A DNA stretch of 64,000 bases from Vreelandella piezotolerans. GTDB taxonomy: Bacteria > Pseudomonadota > Gammaproteobacteria > Pseudomonadales > Halomonadaceae. Both the position numbers and the translations under genes were made by a program. A model generated the notes under the pieces. The model was not told the DNA's origin. It did not search any database and saw nothing but the letters and a program-made list of their open reading frames with translations. The stretch is from NCBI RefSeq assembly GCF_012427705.1, contig NZ_CP048602.1:434001-498000 (forward strand), written 5' to 3'. This document shows positions 9,102 through 18,178 of this stretch, in pieces (the first letter of the stretch is position 1; each line of letters opens with the position of its first letter).

Positions 9102-9518
9102 CTATGCAGTTTTGGTGGGGATCGCGCGTGCCAAGAACCAACCCATCACCATGGTCACAAGCATGGCGAACAGCGGTGCAGAAATCCCGATGATGGAGGC
9201 GAAGGCTGGGCCGGGGCAATAGCCAGAAAGCCCCCACCCGATGCCAAACAGTGAGGCTCCGCTGATTAAGCGAATATCCAGGTCTTGTCGAGTGGGCAGC
9301 TGAAAACGCTCACCAAAGAAGGGGTGCGGGCGACGCAGCACCAACCTATAACCAATAAAATTCGTGACCACAGCGCCACCGAGCACGAACATCAGGGTCG
9401 GATCCCAGGCACCGGCGATATCCAGGAAGCCGAGCACCCGTGCCGGATCCGTCATGCCGGAGATGGTCAGTCCAAGGCCAAAGATCAGGCCCGCGATGTA
9501 TCCCATCAACGTTTTCAT
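9102..9518 (-). CDS. YeeE/YedE-type sulfur transport protein, PmpB-like (DUF6691)
   Basis: A 138-aa four-helix membrane protein. The start is ATG 9518, with GGGAGG immediately upstream. The conserved core GLGLTISGMTDPARVLGFLD and the Cys motif GLSGYCPGPAFAS are typical of the small C-terminal half of split YeeE/YedE transporters. Its start overlaps the stop of the partner gene (ATGA, 9515-9518). The family imports thiosulfate or other sulfane sulfur. Placement next to sulfide-oxidation genes supports a sulfur role. Confidence 0.82.
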   Translation of the reverse strand: MKTLMGYIAGLIFGLGLTISGMTDPARVLGFLDIAGAWDPTLMFVLGGAVVTNFIGYRLVLRRPHPFFGERFQLPTRQDLDIRLISGASLFGIGWGLSGYCPGPAFASIIGISAPLFAMLVTMVMGWFLARAIPTKTA

Positions 9519-9973
9519 ACGTTGCCTCCCATGACATGACGAACCACAAAGACGGTAATAATCGCAGCGATTAAAAAGGTAACGGTGGCGACTAGGGAGC
9601 GCACCGATAACCTTGCGAGACCGCAAACACCGTGCCCGCTAGTGCAGCCGCTTCCTAGGCCTGTTCCAAACCCCACTAACAAACCGGCTACTAACATCAG
9701 CGGCACGCCCCCAGTTGGCTGACCGATGACCTCGCCGGGGGCACCGGCTACGTTGCCGAGCCCGCCAATGAAAAGTGCTAGTACGGGGCCGCTTACCAGC
9801 CCTAGAACGAAGGCCAAGCGCCAGGCACTATCTCCCTTCGGCCGTTCGGTAATGAGGGTGCCGATAATGCCGCTGATGCCAGCGATACGGCCCAGAGAGG
9901 CCATTAACCAAGTCGCTGAGAGACCAATCAGGACACCGCCGATCAGTCCCTGAAAGCTTGCTGTAAAATCCAC
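9515..9973 (-). CDS. YeeE/YedE-type sulfur transport protein, PmpA-like
   Basis: A 152-aa membrane protein, N-terminal half of a split YeeE/YedE transporter. It starts with GTG 9973 behind GAGGA. Four hydrophobic segments are visible. The conserved cysteine loop GSGCTSGHGVCGLARLS carries the cysteines thought to relay sulfur through the pore. It is translationally coupled to the PmpB-like gene. About 130 bp of AT-rich sequence separates it from the SulP gene upstream and could hold its promoter. Confidence 0.82.
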   Translation of the reverse strand: MDFTASFQGLIGGVLIGLSATWLMASLGRIAGISGIIGTLITERPKGDSAWRLAFVLGLVSGPVLALFIGGLGNVAGAPGEVIGQPTGGVPLMLVAGLLVGFGTGLGSGCTSGHGVCGLARLSVRSLVATVTFLIAAIITVFVVRHVMGGNV

Positions 9974-10107
9974 GACATACTTCCTCTAATGTTAAGTGAT
10001 TGGTCATACGCTAGTTCATTTGACAGTGTCAATATCGATAAGCGTGTGGATATAACTTAATCTCCCTCTTCATATCGACATGGTCGTCAATGAAAAGACT
10101 GTCTTGG

Positions 10108-11880
10108 TTACTGCTGGCTAGTGCCCAGCCTAGCACCGCTAGAGACTAAAGCCGGTGAAGAGAGTACGTCGCTTTGATTGTGCAAAACGCGCCAAGCATC
10201 ATAGGTGGTGAAAAACACTTGCCCGGTCAACTCGTGATAAAACGACGTGTGTTTTAGATGATCCATCACCGGCCCCTTTACTTCAGCTAAATGGAGTGTC
10301 GCGCCCGCGTCTTTTAATCGTCCGTTGATGGCTTCCAGGCTTTCCAGCGCTGAAGCATCAATCACGTTCACTGCTTGGCAGGTCAGTACAATATGTTGCA
10401 GCGACAATGAACGTGCAGCTAGTTCCATAACAGTGTCTTCCAAGTAACGTGCATTGGCGAAATAAAGGCTTTCATCTATTCGCAGAATGGCGAGCCGCTC
10501 GTCGACTTCTACGTTATGCCGCTTCACATTACGAAAGTGCTCGGTGCCAGGCACTCGCCCTACTACCGCGCTGTGGGGCTGACTGGTGCGATAAAGATGC
10601 AGGCCCAATGACAGCAATACGCCACTTATAATGCCGATTTCAATGCTGTGCAGCAGGGTAAGTAGAAGCGTGGCTACCATCGCAATGCCATCGCTGCGGG
10701 AGTACAGCCAAGTGCGTTTCACTGCAGGAAGATCAATTAATGTACCGACCGCGACAATGATAGTGGCGGCCAGAGTTGCGGTAGGCAAAAATGCCAGCAG
10801 GTCGGTCAACAGCAGTGTTGAGAGAACGATTCCCAACGCGGTAAATGCGCCCGCTAGCGGTGTCGCAGCGCCTGCTTCAAAATTAACTACCGAACGAGAA
10901 AACCCACCCGAGACAGGTGAGCCCCCGCTTACTCCCGCGCCCACGTTGGCCATCCCCAAGGCAATCAGCTCTTGATTGGGGTCAATACGTTGGCGACGCT
11001 TAGCGGCGAGCGTTTGGGCTACGGAAATCGACTCCACAAACCCTACCAAGCTGATCAAGAGCGCGGCGGGGAGCAAACCCAGCCACAATGATTGATCCAG
11101 GCTTGGAAACGCAATCGCGGGCATACCGCTGGGCACAAAGCCGACTAAATTCACGCCTTGCTGCTCCAGGTTAAAAAGCCAAGCCAATAGTGTGGTGACA
11201 ATGACCGCTGAAATTGGCGCTGCTTTGACCAGGTGTGCTGCAATTCCAGCGGAAACACCGGCATTGCTAAGCCACTGTTTCAGCCACTTTCGGCACACCA
11301 ACAAATACCCCCACACGCCTAAGCCAATAAACAATGTAATGGTGTTCACTTGCTGCCACTGGTTAAAAAGTGCCCCCAACACATCAATAACGTTATGTCC
11401 GGAAGCCTCAACACCTAAAATATGTTTGAACTGGCTCACAGCAATCAAAATGCCCGAGGCAGTTACAAAACCCGAGATCACAGGATGACTTAAAAAGTTG
11501 GCCAAAAAGCCTAGCCGTAAAACGCCCATGGCGATGAGGATAAGCCCCGAGAGCGCGGCTAGCACTAATGCAGCCCCCACGTACTCGGGGCTTCCTTGGG
11601 TAGCAAAACTACTTAATGCTGAGGCCGTCATCAGTGCCGCAACAGCCACCGGCCCAACGGCTAACGTCGCGCTGGTGCCAAAAATGGCGTAAAGCACTAG
11701 CGGCAACATGCTGGCGTAAAGCCCCATTTCTGGCGGCAACCCAGACAATAAGGCATAGGCTAACGCCTGAGGCACCAGCATCAGCGTTACGATCACTGAC
11801 GCCAGAGCATCCTGTGAGAGCAATGTTCGGTTGTAGGACCGCAGCCAGCCAATGAGTGGCACCCAACGTTCTAGCATCAT
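10108..11880 (-). CDS. SulP-family anion transporter with STAS domain
   Basis: A 590-aa transporter of the SLC26/SulP family. The N-terminal signature LVPQALAYALLSGLPPEMGLYAS is followed by about 12-14 hydrophobic helices to about residue 420. A cytoplasmic STAS domain covers about 445-560 (VIDASALESLEAINGRL). It begins 2 bp after the sulfide:quinone oxidoreductase stop, so the two are co-transcribed. In this setting it probably moves sulfate or thiosulfate made from sulfide, either as export or exchange. Substrate cannot be deduced from sequence alone; some SulP proteins carry bicarbonate. Confidence 0.88.
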   Translation of the reverse strand: MMLERWVPLIGWLRSYNRTLLSQDALASVIVTLMLVPQALAYALLSGLPPEMGLYASMLPLVLYAIFGTSATLAVGPVAVAALMTASALSSFATQGSPEYVGAALVLAALSGLILIAMGVLRLGFLANFLSHPVISGFVTASGILIAVSQFKHILGVEASGHNVIDVLGALFNQWQQVNTITLFIGLGVWGYLLVCRKWLKQWLSNAGVSAGIAAHLVKAAPISAVIVTTLLAWLFNLEQQGVNLVGFVPSGMPAIAFPSLDQSLWLGLLPAALLISLVGFVESISVAQTLAAKRRQRIDPNQELIALGMANVGAGVSGGSPVSGGFSRSVVNFEAGAATPLAGAFTALGIVLSTLLLTDLLAFLPTATLAATIIVAVGTLIDLPAVKRTWLYSRSDGIAMVATLLLTLLHSIEIGIISGVLLSLGLHLYRTSQPHSAVVGRVPGTEHFRNVKRHNVEVDERLAILRIDESLYFANARYLEDTVMELAARSLSLQHIVLTCQAVNVIDASALESLEAINGRLKDAGATLHLAEVKGPVMDHLKHTSFYHELTGQVFFTTYDAWRVLHNQSDVLSSPALVSSGARLGTSQQ

Positions 11881-11882
11881 AA

Positions 11883-13106
11883 TTAGCTAAGCCACTCTTT
11901 GCCTCGTAACATTAACCGCCAATAAATCCATGGCAGCGCCTTGGCTTTTAGCTGCCAGGCAGCGTGAGTGGGGCGAGTGCCGTCGTTGACCCATTTAGGA
12001 AACGTTGGCTGTAATTGACCGTTATAGCCAAACTCCGCCAGCACAATTTTGCCTCTTTCCACAGTGAGTGGGCATGAGCCATAGCCGTAATACGCCGCGC
12101 TAAGCGGTTTATCGTGGAGTGAGGCCAACACATTTTGAGCAACGACTGGGGCTTGCTTGCGCACCGCGGCTGCCGTTTTGGCATTGGTAGTGCCGCTAGC
12201 ATCACCCAGCCCAAAAATATTGGGGTAACGTTCGTGTTGCAGCGTACTCGCATTCAGGTCGAGCCAACCGCCCGCATTAGCGAGGCCAGATTCAGCAATT
12301 AAAACCGGGGCTTTTTGAGGAGGTACTACGTGGAGCATATCGAACGGCCGCTCAACTGTTTGCGAGCCGTTTTCACCTGCGACTTCAAATTGCGCTACTT
12401 TTGCAGCACCGTCTACCGCGGTTAAGCGGTGTTTATAAGCCGTTTCAATGCCGTAATGCTCGATATACTTCTGAAGGGCAGGAACGTAATCCTTCACACC
12501 GAAAAGTACCTCACCGGCGTTGCAGAACGTGGGTTCAATCTGCCCAAGGTTACCTTGTTTACGCCAGTGGTCGCAGGCCAGATACATGGCTTTCTGAGGG
12601 GCGCCGGCACACTTGATAGGCATCGGCGGTTGGGTGAACAGCGCCTTACCCTGCTTAAGCGACTTCACCAATGACCACGTATAAGGTGCAAGATCATAGC
12701 GGTAGTTTGACGTTACACCGTTGTGACCAAGCGTCTCTTCAAGCCCGCTGATAGCACTCCAATCAACCACAAGCCCTGGTGCGACAATCAGGCGTCGATA
12801 GCCCAGGGTGTGGCCGGTTGCCAGCACGACACTCTCGGCATCAGGATTGATACTTTCAGCGGTGGTTTGATGCCAAGTGGCTTTTTCAGGCATCACGTCT
12901 GCCATCGGCTTGCGAGTCGATTCCTGAGTAAAAATGCCGCCACCCACCATGGTCCAGCCTGGTTGATAAAAGTGGCTTTCCGCGGGCTCGATAATGGCGA
13001 TGGTTAAATCTGGCTGGCGGTTGAGCAAGCTAGCAGCGACCGAAATGCCGCCCGCACCACCACCAATAATGACTACGTCGTAGGTTGCCGTTTGTTGAGA
13101 GTTCAT
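11883..13106 (-). CDS. sqr: Sulfide:quinone oxidoreductase (human-SQOR-like class)
   Basis: A 407-aa FAD enzyme that oxidises sulfide to sulfane sulfur and reduces quinone at the membrane. I chose ATG 13106, with GGAG 5 nt upstream, because it places the FAD motif GGGAGGISVA right at the N-terminus; 23 more codons are open upstream. Candidate catalytic cysteines are C166 (PIKCAGAPQKAMYLACDHW) and C345 (YGYGSCPLTVE), as in SQOR-type enzymes. The C-terminal FAD motif is GLGDASG. The neighbouring DUF442 and MBL-fold genes form a sulfide-to-persulfide detoxification route with it. Confidence 0.9.
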   Translation of the reverse strand: MNSQQTATYDVVIIGGGAGGISVAASLLNRQPDLTIAIIEPAESHFYQPGWTMVGGGIFTQESTRKPMADVMPEKATWHQTTAESINPDAESVVLATGHTLGYRRLIVAPGLVVDWSAISGLEETLGHNGVTSNYRYDLAPYTWSLVKSLKQGKALFTQPPMPIKCAGAPQKAMYLACDHWRKQGNLGQIEPTFCNAGEVLFGVKDYVPALQKYIEHYGIETAYKHRLTAVDGAAKVAQFEVAGENGSQTVERPFDMLHVVPPQKAPVLIAESGLANAGGWLDLNASTLQHERYPNIFGLGDASGTTNAKTAAAVRKQAPVVAQNVLASLHDKPLSAAYYGYGSCPLTVERGKIVLAEFGYNGQLQPTFPKWVNDGTRPTHAAWQLKAKALPWIYWRLMLRGKEWLS

Positions 13107-13201
13107 AAGGGCTCCAGCATGTTTTTTATTGTGATTCATTGGCTTTTTGGGTAAATCATCCACGTTGCTAATCATTTCCTTCGGTCCTGCTTAGCAACCG
13201 T

Positions 13202-13630
13202 TTATGGGGTCTGTCCCTCCAGGGCCTGGCGATGATCCTCAAGATCAAAGCCAGCCTCCTTTGCAGCTGTCAACAAGGTTGCCAACTCACACTGGTCCGA
13301 TTGCCGTCGAGCATAGGCCCATAAGTGAGTGGCACGCTTGCCTGTGCGGCAGAAAGCCAGAATAGGACGGGGAAGCTGTGCTAACGAGTCGGCGAATGCC
13401 TGAATATCTTCCTGACTGTATTCGCCCGGCTTGACGGGGATATGTACCCAGGCAAGGCCAAGCTGCTTGGCCTTATGGCGGTAGCTCGCCTCGTCGGGGA
13501 AGTCATAACTTTCTCCCGCCACGCGGTTACATATCACCGCGTTAAAACCGCGCGCTTTTACCTCGTCCAATTCATCGAGTGTTAGCGCTGAGGTTATCTC
13601 AACGCCTTGTTCTAACGGCTGAGTTTGCAA
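13202..13630 (-). CDS. DUF442/TIGR01244 sulfur transferase or phosphatase-like protein
   Basis: A 142-aa protein of the family fused to or paired with Blh/ETHE1-like hydrolases. It starts at TTG 13630 behind GAGG. The rhodanese/dual-specificity-phosphatase-type loop FCRTGKRATHLWA carries the C-x5-R motif. The upstream half (NAVICNRVAGESYDFP) is typical. It lies between the MBL-fold gene and the sulfide:quinone oxidoreductase on the same strand. It likely handles persulfide or thiol-bound sulfur from that pathway. Confidence 0.82.
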   Translation of the reverse strand: MQTQPLEQGVEITSALTLDELDEVKARGFNAVICNRVAGESYDFPDEASYRHKAKQLGLAWVHIPVKPGEYSQEDIQAFADSLAQLPRPILAFCRTGKRATHLWAYARRQSDQCELATLLTAAKEAGFDLEDHRQALEGQTP

Positions 13631-13663
13631 GGTTGCACCTCATCTCGTGTGGGGTAGCTGAAC

Positions 13664-14572
13664 TCAATCCCAGGCAGCGCCTTCTAAGGCGTCCAGAGGA
13701 ATTTTCAGATAGCGTTTACCATTGGCCTCGGGTTCTGGCAGGCGTCCGCCACGCGTGTTGACTTGCAGTGCATGCAAAATCAGCTTGGGCATGGGCAGTT
13801 CGCTATCTCGCTGGTGGCGCAGCGCGATGTAGTCCTGCTCGTTTTTGCCCGCCAGGTGAGGGTTGTTGGCACGTTGCTCGGCAACGCTGCTTTGCCAGTT
13901 CGGCTCGCGGCCATTCGGCATATAGTCGTGGCCGGTGAATAGCCGTGTATTGTCGGGTAGAGCGAGGATTTGCTGGATAGAGTCCCACAGCGCTTTGGCA
14001 CTGCCCCCCGGGAAATCCGCCCGCGCGGTGCCGAAATCCGGTTGGAACAGAGTGTCGTGAACAAACGCCGTATCGCCGATGAGATAGGTGATTGAGGCCA
14101 GCGTATGGCCGGGTGAATGCAGCACGCCGACTTTTAGCTCACCAATATGGAAGGTATCGCCTTCCGTAAACAGGGTGTCCCATTGACGGCCGTCGGTGGG
14201 CATTTCTGGCCAGTGGTAAATCTCTTTCCACAACGCCTGTACTTGAGTGACGTATTGGCCAATAGCCGTTGGTGCACCGGTTTGCTCTTTTAGGTACTGC
14301 GCGGCGGAGAAATGATCCGCATGAGGGTGGGTGTCAAGAATCCACTCAACCGTCAGGGCTTGCTTGGCGACGTATTCCAGCAGGGCGTCAGCGTTGAACG
14401 TTGCCGTCGCGCCGGATTTCTCGTCGAAATCCAGCACTGGGTCGATAATCGCACACTGCTTGGTAGCGGGGTCGCTGACCACGTACTGCACGCTAAACGT
14501 CCGTGGATCAAAAAAACCGGCGACGTCGGGCGTGCCTTCTCCACTACTGCGGGAAAGGGCAAAGGTCTGCAT
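13664..14572 (-). CDS. blh: MBL-fold hydrolase, Blh/ETHE1 persulfide dioxygenase-like
   Basis: A 302-aa metallo-beta-lactamase-fold protein. The frame is open further upstream, but ATG 14572 is favoured by GGAGGAG upstream and by the start of family similarity (FFDPRTFSVQYVVSDPATKQ). Metal ligands are visible: H82-P-H84-A-D86-H87, HSPGHT, and GHDY near the end. ETHE1-type members use one Fe(II) to oxidise glutathione persulfide to sulfite. It is first in the sulfide block. The AT-rich leader (14600-14660) may be a target for a sulfide-responsive ArsR-type repressor; no such gene is seen here. Confidence 0.86.
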   Translation of the reverse strand: MQTFALSRSSGEGTPDVAGFFDPRTFSVQYVVSDPATKQCAIIDPVLDFDEKSGATATFNADALLEYVAKQALTVEWILDTHPHADHFSAAQYLKEQTGAPTAIGQYVTQVQALWKEIYHWPEMPTDGRQWDTLFTEGDTFHIGELKVGVLHSPGHTLASITYLIGDTAFVHDTLFQPDFGTARADFPGGSAKALWDSIQQILALPDNTRLFTGHDYMPNGREPNWQSSVAEQRANNPHLAGKNEQDYIALRHQRDSELPMPKLILHALQVNTRGGRLPEPEANGKRYLKIPLDALEGAAWD

Positions 14573-14695
14573 GCGTAATCTCCTCCAAACGTGTTTTCGA
14601 TCGCTAGCGCTATACGAATTTTTAAAATAATAATTGTTATAAAGATAGCTGATTTTGGAATATAAGCAACAGTCGACCAAAAAAATGCCGCCACC

Positions 14696-15423
14696 TTGGA
14701 AACAGGTGGCGGCTATACTTCCGCAATCGTCGGGGCTCTCGCTGACATCCTTCCAGGTGAAGTGGCTAACCTCGGGCTCGGCCTGGTGGGGCACGCGAGT
14801 ATGCGGCTGCTGGTGCTTGTCGGCATCATCTTCGCAGCTGTACTTGCTATCGTGTTGCTGATTCGCTTGATGCTGAATAGGTTCGGGGCGGCGTTTGCGG
14901 CTCATTAGGCGGTTGCATAAAAGCGGTGCGGGCTGAGCTAGCACTCTGGCATTATCGCTTATCGAGCCCTCGTACGATCTACGACCTATTATCCTGGTCG
15001 GTATGTAGCTGACCTTCGTCGCCCCTGCTCTGGTGACTCTGGCCCAAGAGGTGGCCGAGCGGGGCGGGCTGGCTACAGTTGATTGGTCGATCAGTTTGGC
15101 GCTTAGCTAACTTCGTACCGAACCGAGTTATCAAGTCGTCCCCCTTTCCCACCGGTTTTGGTGACGCCAAAATCATTATCGCATCTACTGTCGAGGTAGC
15201 CTCTTGGCTGCTGCTTAGGCGGTGGCATCTGGCCCTTGGGTTTGTGGTGAGCATCGCCATTGCCTCCGGCATCGCCACGCTGCTCAAGGTCGCAATGTCG
15301 ATACCGCGCCCGCTTGCGCTTTACGAGGGTGCCCAGGTTTTCGGTTTCCCGAGCGGCCACGCCACCGGTGCCGCGACGCTGATGGGTGGCCCGCCAACAA
15401 CCGTATCGTCCGTGTGGTTATGA
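14696..15423 (+). pseudogene. Decayed PAP2-family phosphatase, possibly a DedA-PAP2 fusion
   Basis: Three frame pieces on one strand line up with a membrane phosphatase. 14696-14908 encodes a membrane tail (VGIIFAAVLAIVLLIRLML). About 14997-15111 encodes LTFVAPALVTLAQEVAERGG and more before TAA. 15079-15423 in another frame carries RWHLALGFVVSIAIASG and the hallmark FPSGHATGAA. Stops and at least one frameshift separate them, and the C-terminal active-site His segment is lost where zntA ends. Clearly dead. The DedA part is a guess. Confidence 0.6.
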
Positions 15424-17595
15424 TGTGGCTCCGCTTACCCGTTCACGCGGTGACGAAGCACCCGGTGAAAAGCGATAGCCAAGCAGGCGCATGGCGTTTA
15501 GCGTGACCAGCACGGTGGCACCAGTGTCGGCCATCACGGCGATCCACATACCGGTGATGCCCAGCGCCGTGGTGACCAGAAAGATGGCTTTAAAGCCCAG
15601 CGCCAGCGCGACGTTGGTTTTGACGTTGCGCATGGTCGCCCTGGAAAGATCAATCAGCTCAGCAATGCCGGTCACGCGATTTTTGAGCAGCGCTGCGTCT
15701 GCTGTTTCCAGCGCGACATCGGTGCCGCTGCCCATGGCGATGCCGACGTCCGCCGCTGCTAGCGCCGGGGCGTCGTTGATGCCGTCACCCACTTTGCCCA
15801 CGGGGCCGCGCCCTTGGGCCTGCCAATCGCGTACATAGTTTGCCTTGTCTTCGGGCATCAGCTCGCCGTGTGCCTCAATGCCCAGCCCCGCGCCAATCGC
15901 CGACACCGTGCGGGCGTTGTCGCCGCTGAGCATCACAGCTTCCACTTTCAGGCGCGATAAGGCGGCAAGCCCCTCAAGCGCGTCTTCGCGGGGTTCGTCA
16001 CGGACGGCAATCAGCCCCAACGGGCGGTTGTCCTCGGTCAGTATGGCCAGGCTTTTGCCAGCGTCTTCAAGCGTGGCGATGCGCGCCGCTAGCGCGTCGT
16101 CCAGGGGGAACTGCTCGGCCAGATGACGCGGGGTGATCAGGCTTAACGCGCGCCCTTCTACCACCCCGGTAACGCCGCGCCCGGCGAGCGCCCGGCTTTG
16201 GCTAGCCGCGGCAATCGTCACACCCTGCTGCTTGGCGTGCGCCATAATGGCCATGGCAATGGGGTGGCTGGCGTCGCGTTCCAGGGCGGCGGCGAGCCTT
16301 AAGATCTCGTGGTGTTGCCCTTCATGGCGCCAGTCTTCTACGTCGGTCACCTGGGGGCTACCGGCGGTGAGGGTGCCGGTTTTGTCCAGCGCCACCATCC
16401 GCAGCTTGCCAAGCTGCTCAAGCACTGCGCCGCCCTTGATCAAAAGCCCTTGGCGAGCGCCAGAAGAAAGCCCGGCGGCAATGGCGGCCGGGGTCGAAAT
16501 CACCAGCGCGCAGGGGCAGGCGACCAACAGCAGGGCCAGCGCCCGGTAAACCGACTCCGACCACGCCATGGTGGAAGTCAACGGCGGTACGATGGCTACC
16601 AACAGGGCGACCCCTATCACCGCGGGCATGTAGTAGCGCGCAAACTGATCGATAAAGCGTGCCACCGGTGCTTTGGCCGCCTGGGCCTCTTCCACCAAGC
16701 GAATAACCCGTGCGATGGTATTGTTCTCGGCGCTACGCGTTACCTCGACTTCCAGCGCGGCATCCAGGTTGACCGTGCCAGCGAACACGTCGTCGCCGAG
16801 GGCGCGCAGGCGGGGCACGGATTCGCCGTTCACCGGCGACTCGTCAATATCGGACTCGCCTGCGAGGATACGGCCATCGCAGGGCACCCGGTCGCCGGGC
16901 CGCACCAGCACGCGCTGCCCCGGTTGTAGCGTAGCGGCGGATACCTCGTGCAGCTCGTTGCCCTCCATCAGCCGGGCGGAAGACGGGGTCAGCTTGGCAA
17001 GCGCCGAAATGCTGCGCCGCGCCCTGGACGCGGCAACCCCTTCGAGCAATTCGCCCACCGCAAACAAGAACACCACCAACGCCGCTTCGGCGGCGGCGTC
17101 AATCGCCAAGGCCCCAAGTGCTGCGATGCTCATCAGCATTTCGATGGTGAAAGGGTTACGTACCTTGAGCGCACCCCAGGCAGCCTGCAAAATTGGTACC
17201 AGGCCAAACAGGGTTGCGGCGACAAATGGCCAGTTGCCCAGTGCGGGCCATACCAGCCGAAGGCCAAAGGCGGCGACCAATAACCCCCCTGACACCATCA
17301 CCAGCCGGCCTTTGGTGGTCTGCCACCACGCGGAGGGCGAGGCGTCAGGCTGGGTCTCATCGGCAAGCTGGTAGCCCAAGTCATTGAGTGACTTGGCGAT
17401 GGTGTCGCGGGAAGCCGTGTTGCCGGGGCCAAGCTGGAGATTGACGGTGCCGGTCACTGAGCTTGCGGTTACCTCGCCAACCCCCGGCAAGCGGCCTAGC
17501 GCGGATTCCACCTTGCGCTCGCAGCCACCACAGTCCATGCCCTCCACCCGCAGGGTAAGAGCCGTTGGGGGCGCTTGGTGTGTCGAGGTATCCAT
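15418..17595 (-). CDS. zntA: Zn/Cd/Pb-translocating P1B-type ATPase
   Basis: A 725-aa heavy-metal efflux pump of the inner membrane. One HMA domain at the N-terminus has GMD-C22-G-G-C25. Eight membrane segments follow, with the CPC motif (LVACPCALVIST) in the ion path. Phosphorylation site DKTGTLT and hinge GDGINDAPAL are intact. CPC with an N-terminal GMDCxxC domain points to Zn/Cd/Pb rather than Cu. AGGAG lies before ATG 17595. The MerR gene is divergent, with a 19-bp-spacer promoter between them. Its 3' end overlaps the PAP2 remnant by 6 bp. Confidence 0.93.
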   Translation of the reverse strand: MDTSTHQAPPTALTLRVEGMDCGGCERKVESALGRLPGVGEVTASSVTGTVNLQLGPGNTASRDTIAKSLNDLGYQLADETQPDASPSAWWQTTKGRLVMVSGGLLVAAFGLRLVWPALGNWPFVAATLFGLVPILQAAWGALKVRNPFTIEMLMSIAALGALAIDAAAEAALVVFLFAVGELLEGVAASRARRSISALAKLTPSSARLMEGNELHEVSAATLQPGQRVLVRPGDRVPCDGRILAGESDIDESPVNGESVPRLRALGDDVFAGTVNLDAALEVEVTRSAENNTIARVIRLVEEAQAAKAPVARFIDQFARYYMPAVIGVALLVAIVPPLTSTMAWSESVYRALALLLVACPCALVISTPAAIAAGLSSGARQGLLIKGGAVLEQLGKLRMVALDKTGTLTAGSPQVTDVEDWRHEGQHHEILRLAAALERDASHPIAMAIMAHAKQQGVTIAAASQSRALAGRGVTGVVEGRALSLITPRHLAEQFPLDDALAARIATLEDAGKSLAILTEDNRPLGLIAVRDEPREDALEGLAALSRLKVEAVMLSGDNARTVSAIGAGLGIEAHGELMPEDKANYVRDWQAQGRGPVGKVGDGINDAPALAAADVGIAMGSGTDVALETADAALLKNRVTGIAELIDLSRATMRNVKTNVALALGFKAIFLVTTALGITGMWIAVMADTGATVLVTLNAMRLLGYRFSPGASSPRERVSGATS

Positions 17596-17628
17596 GGTGC
17601 ATCTCCTGCCAATGGGTTACTTTTAACA

Positions 17629-17659
17629 AGCGTAAACCCTGTAGCCACTATAGGTTCAA
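17629..17659 (-). promoter_or_regulatory. MerR-type promoter/operator of zntA
   Basis: On the minus strand, TTGAAC (17659-17654) and TACGCT (17634-17629) are separated by exactly 19 bp. The spacer contains an imperfect dyad (CCTATAGTGGCTACAGGG). Overlong 19-20 bp spacers with a dyad are the signature of MerR-activated promoters, where the regulator untwists the DNA when metal binds. The -10 match is weak, as usual for these promoters. Confidence 0.75.
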
Positions 17660-17682
17660 GTCATTGGGGGAGATACCTGAAG

Positions 17683-18141
17683 ATGTCAGAGATGCAATCG
17701 ACCGTCAGCATCGGCGAGCTGGCGCGTAGAGCCAGCTGCAAACCCGAAACCGTGCGCTATTACGAACGTATCGGCCTGCTGCGTGAGGCAGCGCGAACGG
17801 AAGGCGGCCAGCGCCGCTACGGCGCGGCAGCGGTCAGGCGGCTGACGTTTATTCGCCATGCGCGCGACTTTGGCTTTTCCGTGGAGGCCGTACGCGAGCT
17901 GCTGGCGATGTCCGACCGGCCCGATATGCCGTGCGATGAAGTCGATACGCTGGCCAAGCATCATTTAGAGGAAGTGGAATCACGGCTGCAGCGGCTGTCT
18001 GCGCTGCGCGACGAACTCAAGCGCATGGTCAGCCAGTGCGCTGGGGGTAAAGTGCAAAGCTGCCGGATCATTGAGGTGCTAGGCGACCATCAGCTATGCA
18101 TCAGTGATCAGGCGCACCAAGGCGCGCACGACCTGGGGTAG
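17683..18141 (+). CDS. MerR-family metal-responsive regulator (CadR/PbrR/ZntR-like)
   Basis: A 152-aa regulator. ATG 17683 is chosen over an upstream extension because the HTH (VSIGELARRASCKPETVRYY) then sits at the N-terminus. The family signature ERIGLLREAARTEGGQRRYG follows, then a long dimerisation helix. Candidate metal ligands are C84, C119 and C127, spaced as in CadR/PbrR proteins for Cd, Pb or Zn. It is divergent from zntA and should both repress and activate it through the 17629-17659 site. Confidence 0.88.
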   Translation: MSEMQSTVSIGELARRASCKPETVRYYERIGLLREAARTEGGQRRYGAAAVRRLTFIRHARDFGFSVEAVRELLAMSDRPDMPCDEVDTLAKHHLEEVESRLQRLSALRDELKRMVSQCAGGKVQSCRIIEVLGDHQLCISDQAHQGAHDLG

Positions 18142-18178
18142 GGGTTCTCGACCTGAGATAGAGGCGCGCAACGCTGTT

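Noticed and set aside
16309..16929. 206-aa plus-strand ORF inside zntA
   Set aside because: It is a GC-rich shadow of the ATPase; the opposite frame has every P-type ATPase motif.
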